Under the pieces are notes generated by a model. That model saw only the letters and a program-made list of their open reading frames with translations. It ran no database searches and was not told where the DNA came from. The position numbers were made by a program, and so were the translations under genes. Positions 37,143 to 46,380 of a DNA stretch of 64,000 bases are shown here, one piece after another. The stretch's first letter is position 1, and every line of letters begins with the position of its first letter. Source of the stretch: Candidatus Gastranaerophilales bacterium (lineage in GTDB: Bacteria > Cyanobacteriota > Vampirovibrionia > Gastranaerophilales > Gastranaerophilaceae); NCBI GenBank assembly GCA_910587815.1, contig CAJUNK010000001.1, positions 103,387-167,386 on the forward strand, in the 5' to 3' direction.

Positions 37143-38119
37143 TTTTGTTCTCCTTTTGTAAACATATTAAATGCAGTATTTTGGCTAATACTATTTAATG
37201 TAACAGGATTAATTAAAGGTTCCATATATAATGGTGTTTTATTCATATTTTCTTCAGCTTTTTGTTTTTTCTTATCTCCGAATAAAAATTTCATAACATG
37301 TGGCACTAAAGCAATTGTAATAGCAGCCTTCAAAGGCGCCACAATTAAACCTAAAGATTTTTTATATGTTGTTTTGAATGCATTATATGTATTGGTTTTA
37401 TATTTTAATGAACGAAGTTCTTGTGTTGTGTGAACCCTGAATTGTTCAGCTTTATCTTTTGCAAACTGTTCAATGAGCCCTTTTTTATCTTCTTTAATAT
37501 AGGCATTTGGATTATCTAGAAATCTATTTACGCCTGCTGATATAGGGTCTAATATTGCACAGGTTAACATGTGGCCAACACATGCAGAAAGACAGTTTTT
37601 AGTTGCTGTCATTTGTTTATCTTCTTTTTCGGCTCCTGGCATAGCAAGTACACATATTGGTTTTAAAACCCCGGCTAAGCCTAAAGATAAAATTGCGCTC
37701 AATTTACTTTCATTTTTTTCTGTAAAATCCAGTAGTTTATTAAATGTCTCATTTGCAGCTATGCTTTTTATTACATCATCTTTTCTAAGGGTGCGAATTA
37801 ATAATGCAGTACCTCCTATTATGGTACCTGCAACCACAGTTCCAATTGCAATTTTTGCACCTGTAGAAAGTTCTTTTTTATCTGATTCAGTGTCATTAGA
37901 AACCGCAGACCCACTGAAGCTTACACTCTCAGTGGGTCTGTTTATATCCTTACAATTATTTTTATACTCAATGTCTGTGCTGTTTGGGTGCGCACCTTGG
38001 CCTACTTTCTTTTCTGCGCCAGTGCTCTCAGGGTGATAACCCAGATTCTTGAGCTTTTTATGCGACGACATATAAGAAATTTGTCTGTCAAAATTATTAT
38101 TTGATAATCCGACTTTCAT
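37139..38119 (-). CDS. Orphan membrane protein with VSFSG tag and palindromic insert
   Basis: A 326-residue protein starting MKVGLSNNNF, with VSFSG at 66-70. The linker before the tag (about 28-65) is unusual: two similar segments, HPESTGAE and HPNSTDIE, are coded by GC-richer DNA containing hairpins. Hydrophobic stretches lie near 90-108 (IAIGTVVAGTIIGGTALLI), 140-160 and 275-292. There is no known domain. Its stop overlaps the start of the next orphan gene (ATGA). Confidence 0.65.
   Translation of the reverse strand: MKVGLSNNNFDRQISYMSSHKKLKNLGYHPESTGAEKKVGQGAHPNSTDIEYKNNCKDINRPTESVSFSGSAVSNDTESDKKELSTGAKIAIGTVVAGTIIGGTALLIRTLRKDDVIKSIAANETFNKLLDFTEKNESKLSAILSLGLAGVLKPICVLAMPGAEKEDKQMTATKNCLSACVGHMLTCAILDPISAGVNRFLDNPNAYIKEDKKGLIEQFAKDKAEQFRVHTTQELRSLKYKTNTYNAFKTTYKKSLGLIVAPLKAAITIALVPHVMKFLFGDKKKQKAEENMNKTPLYMEPLINPVTLNSISQNTAFNMFTKGEQK
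37907..38042 (-). repeat. Intragenic palindromic segment
   Basis: Within the linker of the preceding gene, AGACCCACTGA (37907-37917) and TCAGTGGGTCT (37929-37939) form an 11-bp perfect hairpin. GGTGCGCACC is a 10-base palindrome at about 37989-37998, and GGGTGATAACCC lies near 38031-38042. The segment is visibly richer in G+C than its surroundings and keeps the reading frame, like in-frame palindromic elements known from Rickettsia. Confidence 0.5.
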
Positions 38120-38192
38120 AGTACTATCTTAAAACATGTGAAAAAAATAATTTGCTAGTAAAGTCGGATAATATACAAAAATTAACATATTT

Positions 38193-39185
38193 TTATAAAA
38201 CGCCGGTCAGAAGACGGTTTTTGGGTGTGTTTATTACGCTTAATATTTTATCTGTAATAATATTTTCAAAATTTACATTGTAAAGAGAATTAATTTCATT
38301 TATAAAAAAGCATGGGCTTGTAATGTTTATTTCAATAATTTTACCATCTATAACATCTAAACCTGCCATATAAATGCCATCTGAAAGAAGTGTTTGGGAT
38401 ATTTGGCTTTCAATAAGTTTTTCATTTTCATCCAAATCACCTTTGATTAAATTTGCGCTTGTATGTTCATTAAATTTAAAATCATTATTTGTGGCTACTT
38501 TTCTTACTGCATATTTAAAAATTTCACCACCGATAAATATTAAACGTTTATCTCCTTTTGAAATGCCATTTAGAAATTTTTGAACCATTACAATAGTTTT
38601 ACCATTGTTTGTTGCAGTATCTATTATTGCATTTATATTTTTATCATCTCGGTTTAGGTAAAATACGCCGCTTGAAAAGCATCTGTTTAATGGTTTGATT
38701 ATTATTTCATTATTTTTAAATAAAAATTCTTTTATGATTTGTTTATTCGCACTCACTATGTTTTCAGGTGCAAGATTTGGAAATTTATTTATATAAAGCT
38801 TTTCGTTAAAGTCACGAAGGGCTTGGGGTGAATTTATTACAAAAGTTTGCTCATTATTTACATAGCTTAAAATATATGTTGCATTTATATAATCAATATC
38901 AACAGGTGGGTCTGGACGGACAAATATTGTAGAAAATTCATTCAGGCAAATTGTATCCAGAATATCGTTTTTATATATATTGTCATTCCTGGATGATGTT
39001 TGGTAAATCTTTGCCATAGGGATATTGCCATTTAGGTAAAGAAGATTTTTTACAGTGATAAAAACCTCATAGTTTCTATCTAAAAAACACTTTATTAACC
39101 AAAAATTTGTTACAAGGCGATTGAATTCAAAATATTTTAGTTCAATTTCATCAATTATAAATAATATTTTTTTGTCATTTTTCAT
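38193..39185 (-). CDS. gshB: Glutathione-synthetase-like ATP-grasp ligase
   Basis: A 330-residue ATP-grasp enzyme. It shows the prokaryotic glutathione synthetase pattern: VRPDPPVDIDYINATYIL, INSPQALRDFNEKLY, a Gly/Arg phosphate loop with GDKRLIFIGGEIF, and EINITSPCFFINEIN near the metal site. It would join gamma-glutamylcysteine and glycine. No gshA is visible, and glutathione use by such an anaerobe would be notable, so a related peptide ligation is possible. No terminator was identified after the stop. Confidence 0.8.
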   Translation of the reverse strand: MKNDKKILFIIDEIELKYFEFNRLVTNFWLIKCFLDRNYEVFITVKNLLYLNGNIPMAKIYQTSSRNDNIYKNDILDTICLNEFSTIFVRPDPPVDIDYINATYILSYVNNEQTFVINSPQALRDFNEKLYINKFPNLAPENIVSANKQIIKEFLFKNNEIIIKPLNRCFSSGVFYLNRDDKNINAIIDTATNNGKTIVMVQKFLNGISKGDKRLIFIGGEIFKYAVRKVATNNDFKFNEHTSANLIKGDLDENEKLIESQISQTLLSDGIYMAGLDVIDGKIIEINITSPCFFINEINSLYNVNFENIITDKILSVINTPKNRLLTGVL

Positions 39186-39309
39186 ATTGTTAATTATATT
39201 ACAAGAAAATTTAAAAAACTGAGAATACCAAATTTACTATTTGTGGTGTATAATATTTTACATGTGTCTTGTTAGAATAGTATTATAGCCTGATTTAGGA
39301 AATGGCATT

Positions 39310-40392
39310 ATGAGTGAAATCCAAAATAAAGAAGATAACAAAATTTATATAGAAAATCTTTGGAAAAAAATAGGTGAAAACCCTAATGATATTGAAAACT
39401 ATAGAGAGCTTGCAAACATTTATGTTTCAGGTGAAGATTTTGACAGTGCATTAAATGTGTATAATAAAATGTTAAATGTTTTTGAAAACGATGTTCAGGC
39501 ATTGATAAATTCAGGAAGCATTTATTTTTATAAAAAAGATTTTCAAAAAGCTGTTTCTCTATATTTAAAAGCCTCTTCCCTAGAACCCCAAAATGGTTCA
39601 ATATTTTATAATTTGGGTAATGTTTATGCAGAGGTTGGCAATTTTTCAAATGCTCTTAAATACTATACTAAGACAATAGAGTTAGGTGAAGCAAAAGCCC
39701 ATGTGTACAGTGCAATCGGGATATTGTATCAAGATAATGATGATTTAGAAAATGCAAAAATAAACTATAAAAAAGCAATTGAGCTTGATTCATCAAATGG
39801 TGAATATTTTGTATATTTAGCCAATGTTTATCAAAGAGAAGGTGATATTGCATCGGCTTGCGAAAATTATAAAAAGGCGCTTGAATTAAACAGTAAAGAT
39901 TTCAGGGCATCATTAAGTCTTGCAAATGCTTACACTTCAATGAATTTACACAATGAAGCTTTTGAATATTTTAAAATGGCAACAGAACTTGCGCCAAATA
40001 ATTATTCTGCTTGGGTATGCTTTGCAATAGCATTATCCGATGCAGGCGACAGTGAAAAAGCAATGGAATTATATAAGCATGCAATAGAAATTGATCCTGC
40101 AAAGCCAAACGCTTATATTTTGCTTGCAAATATTTTAATAAATGAAAAAAGATACAATGAGGCAATTAATCTTTATAATAGTGCTGTAAAGCTTGTGCCA
40201 AAGGATGAGGCGCGCGGACGAGGAATATTGTATGTATTTATTGCAAATGCTTATATGCTTTTAGAAGATACTCACAATGCAATAGTTTACTATAGAAAAG
40301 CTTTGAGGGAAGTGCCTGAAAACAATGAAGTAAGACTTATTTATGTTGAAATTATGAGTGAGTATATTAAAAGAAAAGTGCAGGCTGTTTAA
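39310..40392 (+). CDS. TPR-repeat protein
   Basis: A 360-residue protein made almost wholly of tetratricopeptide repeats, about nine 34-residue units such as ALNVYNKMLNVFENDVQALI and AKINYKKAIELDSSNGEYFV. There is no signal peptide, so it is probably a cytoplasmic scaffold. AGGAAA lies about nine bases before the ATG. Its stop overlaps the next start (TAATG). A second large TPR protein lies three genes downstream. Confidence 0.88.
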   Translation: MSEIQNKEDNKIYIENLWKKIGENPNDIENYRELANIYVSGEDFDSALNVYNKMLNVFENDVQALINSGSIYFYKKDFQKAVSLYLKASSLEPQNGSIFYNLGNVYAEVGNFSNALKYYTKTIELGEAKAHVYSAIGILYQDNDDLENAKINYKKAIELDSSNGEYFVYLANVYQREGDIASACENYKKALELNSKDFRASLSLANAYTSMNLHNEAFEYFKMATELAPNNYSAWVCFAIALSDAGDSEKAMELYKHAIEIDPAKPNAYILLANILINEKRYNEAINLYNSAVKLVPKDEARGRGILYVFIANAYMLLEDTHNAIVYYRKALREVPENNEVRLIYVEIMSEYIKRKVQAV

Positions 40393-40799
40393 TGAAACAA
40401 ATATCTATATGGGACAAGTTTGTTGCAGTGTCAACATATTATACATTTGGTATGACGGGTATAATATGGCTTATAGCATCAATGTTAATCTTTAAAAAGC
40501 AGGTAACACCATTTTGTTTATATCATATTTATCAATCTATCTTTATTTCAGTACTTTTATATGTAATTACCTGGATTTTTAATTTTACTTTTCCTTTTGC
40601 AAGAGCTATACCTTTTGTTGGGGAAATATTTCGTATTATAGAATTATATTTGTTTAACTTTCCAATATTTTACACATTTTCTTTGTTTAATTTAATATTA
40701 TTTATGATACTGTCCTATCTTTCTTTGGGGGCAATATTTGGGAAATTATCATATTTTCCTTTTATATCAGATGTTATTAGGGCAAATTTCAGGAATTAA
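40392..40799 (+). CDS. Small membrane protein with about three helices, possibly Tic20-like
   Basis: A 135-residue hydrophobic protein with likely helices near 18-35, 45-66 and 92-118. The YHIYQSIFISVLLYVITW segment is reminiscent of the Tic20 / Ycf60 family of cyanobacteria and plastids, but the match is by eye only and other small four-helix families are possible. It is translationally coupled to the upstream TPR gene (TAATG). Confidence 0.6.
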   Translation: MKQISIWDKFVAVSTYYTFGMTGIIWLIASMLIFKKQVTPFCLYHIYQSIFISVLLYVITWIFNFTFPFARAIPFVGEIFRIIELYLFNFPIFYTFSLFNLILFMILSYLSLGAIFGKLSYFPFISDVIRANFRN

Positions 40800-40805
40800 T
40801 TATAA

Positions 40806-41303
40806 ATGGCTGAGAATTTAAATTTATCTTGTGATATAAAAATGGTTGTGTCAGATTTTGATGGTGTCTTCACTGATGGCACGTTTTTATTGGATGAAAA
40901 TTTAAATCAGCAAAAAAGTGTTAATTTTGTTGATATTATGGGTGTTTCTTTGCTTTTAAAAAACGGTATTAAATTTGGAATAATATCTGGTGAAACATCA
41001 AATATTCTTGAATATTTTAGACAAAAATTTGGTGTGGAAGAAATTCACAAAGGCATAAGGCAAAAAGGGATTGTTTTAAGAGAATTAATGGAAAAATACA
41101 ATTTTTCTCCAAGTGAAGTTTTATACATTGGGGATGATATAAATGATATTGCTGCTTTTGAATGTGTTGATTATAAAATTGCACCAAATAATGCAAATCC
41201 TATAGTAAAAGTTCTACCTGGAATTCAGGTGACCAAAAAAACCGGGGGAAATGGTGCTTTTCGGGAGATGGTTGATAATTTATTATGTTTGAAAAATTTA
41301 TAA
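40806..41303 (+). CDS. kdsC: KdsC-like HAD phosphatase
   Basis: A 165-residue HAD-superfamily C0 phosphatase without a cap. Motif I is VSDFDGVFTDGTF, motif II is GIISGETS, and motifs III/IV read KGIVLRELMEKY ... VLYIGDDINDIAAF. This is the size and pattern of KdsC, which removes phosphate from KDO-8-phosphate for LPS; N-acylneuraminate cytidylyltransferase-linked phosphatases are similar. The presence of LPS genes is consistent with a diderm. AGGAATT lies upstream. It overlaps the next gene by 19 bases. Confidence 0.82.
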   Translation: MAENLNLSCDIKMVVSDFDGVFTDGTFLLDENLNQQKSVNFVDIMGVSLLLKNGIKFGIISGETSNILEYFRQKFGVEEIHKGIRQKGIVLRELMEKYNFSPSEVLYIGDDINDIAAFECVDYKIAPNNANPIVKVLPGIQVTKKTGGNGAFREMVDNLLCLKNL

Positions 41304-43006
41304 AAAGGATTATATTTAAAACAAATAAACTCAATTCTTTTGTAAATAAATACAAAACAGTTGCAAAAGAAGTAGGGTTGCCATCTTTAGCGTATATAAA
41401 CTGGGGCATAAAACTTTTAGATGATGGTAATTCAAAAGAGGCTTTAAAAAAGTTTGAAACAAGCGTTAATATGGCATCAAAAAATCCTGAAGGGTATATA
41501 AATATCGGTGCTATTAAGGCAAAAAACGGAGAATATGAAGATGCAATTGAATATTTTAGAAAAGCAATCAGGGCGGACAATTCTTCTGCAAAAGCTTATG
41601 CGCTTTTAGGAAGTGTATATAGTGAACTTTCAGATTATAAAAATGCAAAAAAAGCTTTTGATACGTCAATAAAGCTTGATTCTAGAAATTCTCAAACATA
41701 TATAAATCAGGCAATTTTTCTTGCAAAGTTTAACTATAAAAAAGAAGCAAATGTCGCTTTTCAAAAAGCATGTATTTTTAATCCATCAAATATGCAAGGG
41801 ATTTATCTTTGGGGTGTTTTATTAACCCAAATGGGAGAATTTGATGCTGCAATAGAAAAATTTCAAAAGGTGGTTTCTATGCTTCCTTTTCATGCCGATG
41901 CATTGCACTATCTTTCATATTGTTTTTTTAATTTAAAAAATTACAGATTTGCAGTTGAATATGCAAGAAAAGTTCTTGCAGTTGATTCTAAAAAAATTGA
42001 TACTTTTATTATTTTGGCAGAATCTTATATGAATCTTAAAGAAGATAAAAAATGTATGGAAACATACGAAAAGGCGCATAGCACCTTACCTTCTCTTTTG
42101 GATGCAAAGTTTTATTCTTCATGGGGTATAGCTTGTCAAAATTTTCAGATGTGGGAAACGGCTGTCCAAAAATTTAAAGATGCAATAGCATTTGATGAAG
42201 CAGGTAATGCTAAAAATATTTTTCCATATTATGGGCTTTCTATGTCATATTTAAAAATGAATATGGAAAATGAAGCTTATGATATTATGCAAGAAATTAT
42301 AAAGCTAAACCCTGAACATACAATTACGCTATACAATATAGGGCAATATTTCTTTAAAAAAGAACAATACAGCGAAGCTGTTGATTATTTTCACCGTGCG
42401 CTAAATTCTGCCCATGATACCAAACATATTTATTTTAATATAGCAAATTGTTATCATCATTTAGGTGATTATAAAAATGCACTGAAATATTGGGAAAAAA
42501 CTGTAGAGTATAATCCTGATAATATTGATGCAAGGGTAAATTTAGCTAATACTTATGCTATTTTAGGAGATAAAATCTCTGCAATAAGAAAAATAAGAGC
42601 AGCGTATCTTTTGGATAAAAAAAATCCAAAAATCATTCTTGTTTATGCGATTTTGCTTTTAAAAAATGATGAATATTACGATGCAATGGATAAGTTTGAA
42701 CTAGCCTATAGCCTTGATAATACAATGTTTCTTGCTGCGTTTGGAAAGATTGAATGTTTGATTAAGATTGGAAAGGCAAAAGAAGCTTTGCACGGATTGG
42801 CTGAATTTGAAGAAAAATACAGTGAAAACAAAGAATTTTTAATGCTGAAGATATTATGCTATTTAAAACTTTTAGAAGATGATAAGCAAAATGAATATTT
42901 AATAAAGACAACCATAGAGGTTTGTGATAAAATGTTTTCAATCCATGGCGATAGCGAACCATGGATAAAAGAGAGGTATGACAAACTAAAGCAAGAGCTG
43001 GAGTAA
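41285..43006 (+). CDS. Large TPR-repeat protein
   Basis: A 573-residue protein with about fifteen tetratricopeptide repeats, for example EYEDAIEYFRKAIRADNSSA, ALKYWEKTVEYNPDNIDARV and AMDKFELAYSLDNTMF. It is probably soluble: the short N-terminal basic segment does not look like a signal peptide. It starts inside the kdsC-like gene and ends three bases before lysC. Its partners are unknown; its co-location with the other TPR gene suggests a shared scaffold function. Confidence 0.88.
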   Translation: MFEKFIKRIIFKTNKLNSFVNKYKTVAKEVGLPSLAYINWGIKLLDDGNSKEALKKFETSVNMASKNPEGYINIGAIKAKNGEYEDAIEYFRKAIRADNSSAKAYALLGSVYSELSDYKNAKKAFDTSIKLDSRNSQTYINQAIFLAKFNYKKEANVAFQKACIFNPSNMQGIYLWGVLLTQMGEFDAAIEKFQKVVSMLPFHADALHYLSYCFFNLKNYRFAVEYARKVLAVDSKKIDTFIILAESYMNLKEDKKCMETYEKAHSTLPSLLDAKFYSSWGIACQNFQMWETAVQKFKDAIAFDEAGNAKNIFPYYGLSMSYLKMNMENEAYDIMQEIIKLNPEHTITLYNIGQYFFKKEQYSEAVDYFHRALNSAHDTKHIYFNIANCYHHLGDYKNALKYWEKTVEYNPDNIDARVNLANTYAILGDKISAIRKIRAAYLLDKKNPKIILVYAILLLKNDEYYDAMDKFELAYSLDNTMFLAAFGKIECLIKIGKAKEALHGLAEFEEKYSENKEFLMLKILCYLKLLEDDKQNEYLIKTTIEVCDKMFSIHGDSEPWIKERYDKLKQELE

Positions 43007-43009
43007 AAA

Positions 43010-44269
43010 ATGAGTGTTATTGTTCAAAAATTTGGCGGCACGTCACTTGCAGATACTGATAAAATAAAAAATGTTGCAAGGGCTGTTGTTAGAGAAAAAG
43101 AGCTTGGAAATGATGTAATAGTTGTGGTTTCTGCAATGGGACATACAACGGATAATTTAATAAAACTTGCACATGAAATTTCAGAACATCCTTCTGATAG
43201 GGAAATGGACATGCTTATGTCTACAGGCGAGCAGGTCTCTATAGCCCTTCTTACAATGGCAATTCAAGAAATGGGTTATAGCGCTGTTTCTATGACAGGG
43301 GCTCAGGTTGGAATTTTGACAGAAGAAACCCATTCAAGAGCAAGAATTGTCGATATTAAGACAGATAAACTTGAAGAACATTTAAATAATGGAAAGATTA
43401 TTATAGTTGCAGGTTTTCAGGGTGTAACCAAAAAAGGTGAAATTACAACCCTTGGAAGAGGCGGTTCTGATACATCAGCTGTTGCAATAGCTGCTGCACT
43501 AAAAGTGGATAGATGCGATATTTATTCTGATGTTGAAGGTATTTATACAACTGACCCAAGAGTGGTGCCTACAGCACAAAAATTAAAAACAGTTTCTTAT
43601 GAAGAAATGTTGGAACTTGCCCGTGTAGGTGCAAATGTTTTACATCCAAGATCTGTTGAAACTGCAAAACAATTTAATGTCCCAATGAGGCTCAGAAGCT
43701 CATTTAAACTTGATGATTTAGGAACTTTAATAATAGGAGTTGATGAAATGGAAATTTATAAACCTGTCACAGGTGTTGCTTGCGATAATTCACAAGTAAG
43801 GGTTGTAATTTGTGATGTGCCTGATAAACCAGGTAATGCAGGAAAATTATTCACCCTTCTTGCAAAAAATGAACTTTCTGTTGATATGATTATTCAATCT
43901 TATGCAAGGTCTCACAATAACACAAATGATATTGCATTTACAATAAGCAAAGATGACCTTACAAGATTTTGCGCCATAAAAGATGAAATCACGGCTTTAA
44001 TGAACCCAAGCAATATCCATATTGATGAAGATATTGCAAAAATTTCAATTGTGGGTGCTGGCATGATAGATAGACCAGGTATAGCTTCTATGATGTTTGA
44101 AACACTGGCGCAGGAAAATATCAATATTAAAATGATTGCAACAAGTGAAATTAAAATCAGCTGTCTTGTTGAAAAATTTGATGCTAAAAAATCTGTACAA
44201 GCATTATGCAAAGTGTTTGAGCTTGATGGAGCCGAAGCTGCCGTTGTAAAAGGCACTTTACCCGACTAA
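43010..44269 (+). CDS. lysC: Aspartate kinase
   Basis: A 419-residue enzyme that phosphorylates aspartate at the start of Lys/Thr/Met synthesis. The signature VQKFGGTSLAD is near the start; VVSAMGHTTDNLI, STGEQVSIALL, TLGRGGSDTSAVA and DRCDIYSDVEGIYTTDPR are all present. Two C-terminal ACT domains (about 265-405) provide feedback control by amino acids. GGAG lies about eight bases before the ATG, in the end of the TPR gene. Confidence 0.95.
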   Translation: MSVIVQKFGGTSLADTDKIKNVARAVVREKELGNDVIVVVSAMGHTTDNLIKLAHEISEHPSDREMDMLMSTGEQVSIALLTMAIQEMGYSAVSMTGAQVGILTEETHSRARIVDIKTDKLEEHLNNGKIIIVAGFQGVTKKGEITTLGRGGSDTSAVAIAAALKVDRCDIYSDVEGIYTTDPRVVPTAQKLKTVSYEEMLELARVGANVLHPRSVETAKQFNVPMRLRSSFKLDDLGTLIIGVDEMEIYKPVTGVACDNSQVRVVICDVPDKPGNAGKLFTLLAKNELSVDMIIQSYARSHNNTNDIAFTISKDDLTRFCAIKDEITALMNPSNIHIDEDIAKISIVGAGMIDRPGIASMMFETLAQENINIKMIATSEIKISCLVEKFDAKKSVQALCKVFELDGAEAAVVKGTLPD

Positions 44270-44414
44270 AAAAGCGTAAGCTGGTGTTCAAAATGAAAAT
44301 TGTGCGAGCAATTTGCATTGGAATATAAAGATGGTGATATAGAATGTAAGCCTTGCAAGCGGCAGTGCCAGTGAAGCGAGTAAAAGGTGAAATACTCACA
44401 GGAACAATATATTA
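44270..44414. other. Short gap with small palindromes between lysC and ldpA-like gene
   Basis: This 145-base gap inside an otherwise tightly packed gene cluster is somewhat richer in G+C. It has several short inverted repeats: AGCGTAAGCT, AAATTG-TGCGAG-CAATTT, CTTGCAAG and GGCAGTGCC. There is no terminator with a T-tract and no gene I can support. Confidence 0.35.
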
Positions 44415-45419
44415 GTGGTTTTAGAAAATACGAAATTCAAGCTCATTTTAGGGCTTGGAAATAAAGATATTAAAAGCGCCCTTGATTTGGCGCTTTTATA
44501 TGCAAAAGCTGGGGTTAGGTTTTTTGATGCTGCTCCTGAGGTTTTGCCTGAGCTTCAAAAGGCATTTAAGAAGGCAAAGTATAATTTGAATGAATTTGTT
44601 CTTTGCGCTTCTGCTGCTTGTCTTGGTGATATCCATGGCAGAAAAGCAAATATAAGCGAAACTGTATGCTCAGGATGCATGATGTGTTTAAAACAGTGTC
44701 CTGAGGGTGCAATTATCAAAAACAAGAAAACAGGTAAATGCGAAATTGACCAAAAAAAATGCATAGGGTGCAGTGCTTGTAAAAATATCGCTAATTGTTA
44801 TGCAATATCTTTTGAATATGGAAACAATGAAATTAACAATCTGAAAAAACTTGTAGCTTCAGGTTTTATGCCAAATATGGTGGAACTTCATGCTTCAATT
44901 CCAGATAAAAAGCAAATAGTTAAGGATTTTAAAGAAATCTTAACATTTTTTAATGGTAGCATAAGTGTTTGTTTAAACAAAAAACAGTTCCCTTTGGAAG
45001 ATTCTGTAAAATTATTAACCGAACTTCGCGGCTTGCATAAAATTGCATCAATGCCTAGTGATATACAACAAAAACCTATAGAAATTCCTGAATTTTACGT
45101 ACAAGCAGATGGTGCCTCAATGAACGGCGGTGCTGCTGACAGTGATTCTACGCTTGAGTGTATTTTATTTGCAAAGGAATTATCAAATTATGGATTTAAT
45201 TTAATAATTTCAGGCGGTACAAATATAAATACCCCAAGGATGCTGGATGATATTATGGCAAATTTTTCATCCAATGCAGAAAGGCCTATTATTGCATACG
45301 GTACTTACGCAAGAAAAATTGCATACGGAAAATCTCAAAAAGAGGCATTTTTAGCTGCAAAAGAATTATTTGAAGAAACGGTAAATAATGATAGAGACAG
45401 TGAGCACATTTTTGAATAA
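44415..45419 (+). CDS. LdpA-like iron-sulfur protein
   Basis: A 334-residue protein. An N-terminal alpha/beta segment, FKLILGLGNKDIKSALDLAL, is followed by two ferredoxin-type cysteine sets: C85, C88, C91, C95 and C116, C119, C122, C128. The C-terminal barrel-like domain has VELHAS, VQADGASMNGGAADSDS, ISGGTNINTPRML and IIAYGTYARKIAYG. These line up, from memory, with cyanobacterial LdpA, a redox-sensing protein that modulates circadian period. The start is GTG with AGGAA about ten bases upstream. It overlaps tilS by 32 bases. Confidence 0.8.
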   Translation: MVLENTKFKLILGLGNKDIKSALDLALLYAKAGVRFFDAAPEVLPELQKAFKKAKYNLNEFVLCASAACLGDIHGRKANISETVCSGCMMCLKQCPEGAIIKNKKTGKCEIDQKKCIGCSACKNIANCYAISFEYGNNEINNLKKLVASGFMPNMVELHASIPDKKQIVKDFKEILTFFNGSISVCLNKKQFPLEDSVKLLTELRGLHKIASMPSDIQQKPIEIPEFYVQADGASMNGGAADSDSTLECILFAKELSNYGFNLIISGGTNINTPRMLDDIMANFSSNAERPIIAYGTYARKIAYGKSQKEAFLAAKELFEETVNNDRDSEHIFE

Positions 45420-46347
45420 TTATGGCATAAAAAATATGCCAGTTGTAATGGCGCTTTCAGGCGGTGTGGATAGTTGTGTGCTTTTTTATATTCTAAATAG
45501 TTTAAAAACCACCTATAATCTTGATTTAAAAGTAATGCACCTGAATCATAACTGGCGCGGGGAAGAATCTTTATTGGATTTAGAATTTGCAAGGAAAATT
45601 GCAGATGATGCGGGTTGTGAATTTTATTCAAAAACACTTGATGATGATATTAAAAAGACGGAACTTTGTGCACGCGAGGCTAGATATGAATTTTTTGAAG
45701 AAGCACTGAAATATTTTAAATCCAATGTTTGTTTTTTAGCTCACAATAAGAATGACAATATTGAAACTCTTATCTATAGACTAATTAAAGGAACAGGGGT
45801 GGCAGGGCTTTCTTGCATACCTATTGTTCGAACACCTTATTACAGGCCGCTTTTAAATATTAGCCGTGCTGAAATTGAAGAATTTGCACATATTAATAAT
45901 ATTGAATATAGGATAGATAAATCAAACGACGATTCAAAATATAAAAGGAATTTCATCAGAAAAAATATTTTACCTTCCATGATGCAGGTGAGCCAAAATG
46001 CGCTAAATTCAATGAATTCTTTAATAATGCTTGCTAGTGAAAATAATGAAATTTTAGATGATTATATAGAATATATTGAAAAAGAAATTTTTGACAACAG
46101 CATAAAATGCTGGGCTTATAACAGGCCTTCTATAAAAAGGGGCGGGTTTTTGAATTTAAAACCTGCACTTCAGCGGGAGATTATTTCAAGATACTTTAAG
46201 GGAATTTTAAAAAATAGGGATTATAAAAATATAATAAAGATTCAAAAGTTTATTTTGGATAATGAAAACTCAACACTTTCAATAAATGCTGATACATTTT
46301 TAAAGGTTTCGGCTGGTAGCGTGTTTTTATATAAACGTGAAAAATAG
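45388..46347 (+). CDS. tilS: tRNA(Ile)-lysidine synthase
   Basis: A 319-residue PP-loop ATPase that converts C34 of the CAU-anticodon tRNA-Ile to lysidine so that it reads AUA. The PP-loop SGGVDS is at 24-29. LNHNWRGEES, CAREARYEFFEE, LAHNKNDNIETLIYRLIKGTG and DKSNDDSKYKRNFIRKNI are typical. It is shorter than E. coli TilS, resembling the compact forms. The start lies within the end of the ldpA-like gene. Confidence 0.94.
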   Translation: MIETVSTFLNNYGIKNMPVVMALSGGVDSCVLFYILNSLKTTYNLDLKVMHLNHNWRGEESLLDLEFARKIADDAGCEFYSKTLDDDIKKTELCAREARYEFFEEALKYFKSNVCFLAHNKNDNIETLIYRLIKGTGVAGLSCIPIVRTPYYRPLLNISRAEIEEFAHINNIEYRIDKSNDDSKYKRNFIRKNILPSMMQVSQNALNSMNSLIMLASENNEILDDYIEYIEKEIFDNSIKCWAYNRPSIKRGGFLNLKPALQREIISRYFKGILKNRDYKNIIKIQKFILDNENSTLSINADTFLKVSAGSVFLYKREK

Positions 46348-46380
46348 GTAAATAAATGTGGAAGGTATGAAAGACAGAAT

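Noticed and set aside
44184..44399. Minus-strand frame over the end of lysC
   Set aside because: It is mostly antisense to lysC with no ribosome binding site; the palindromic gap is noted separately.
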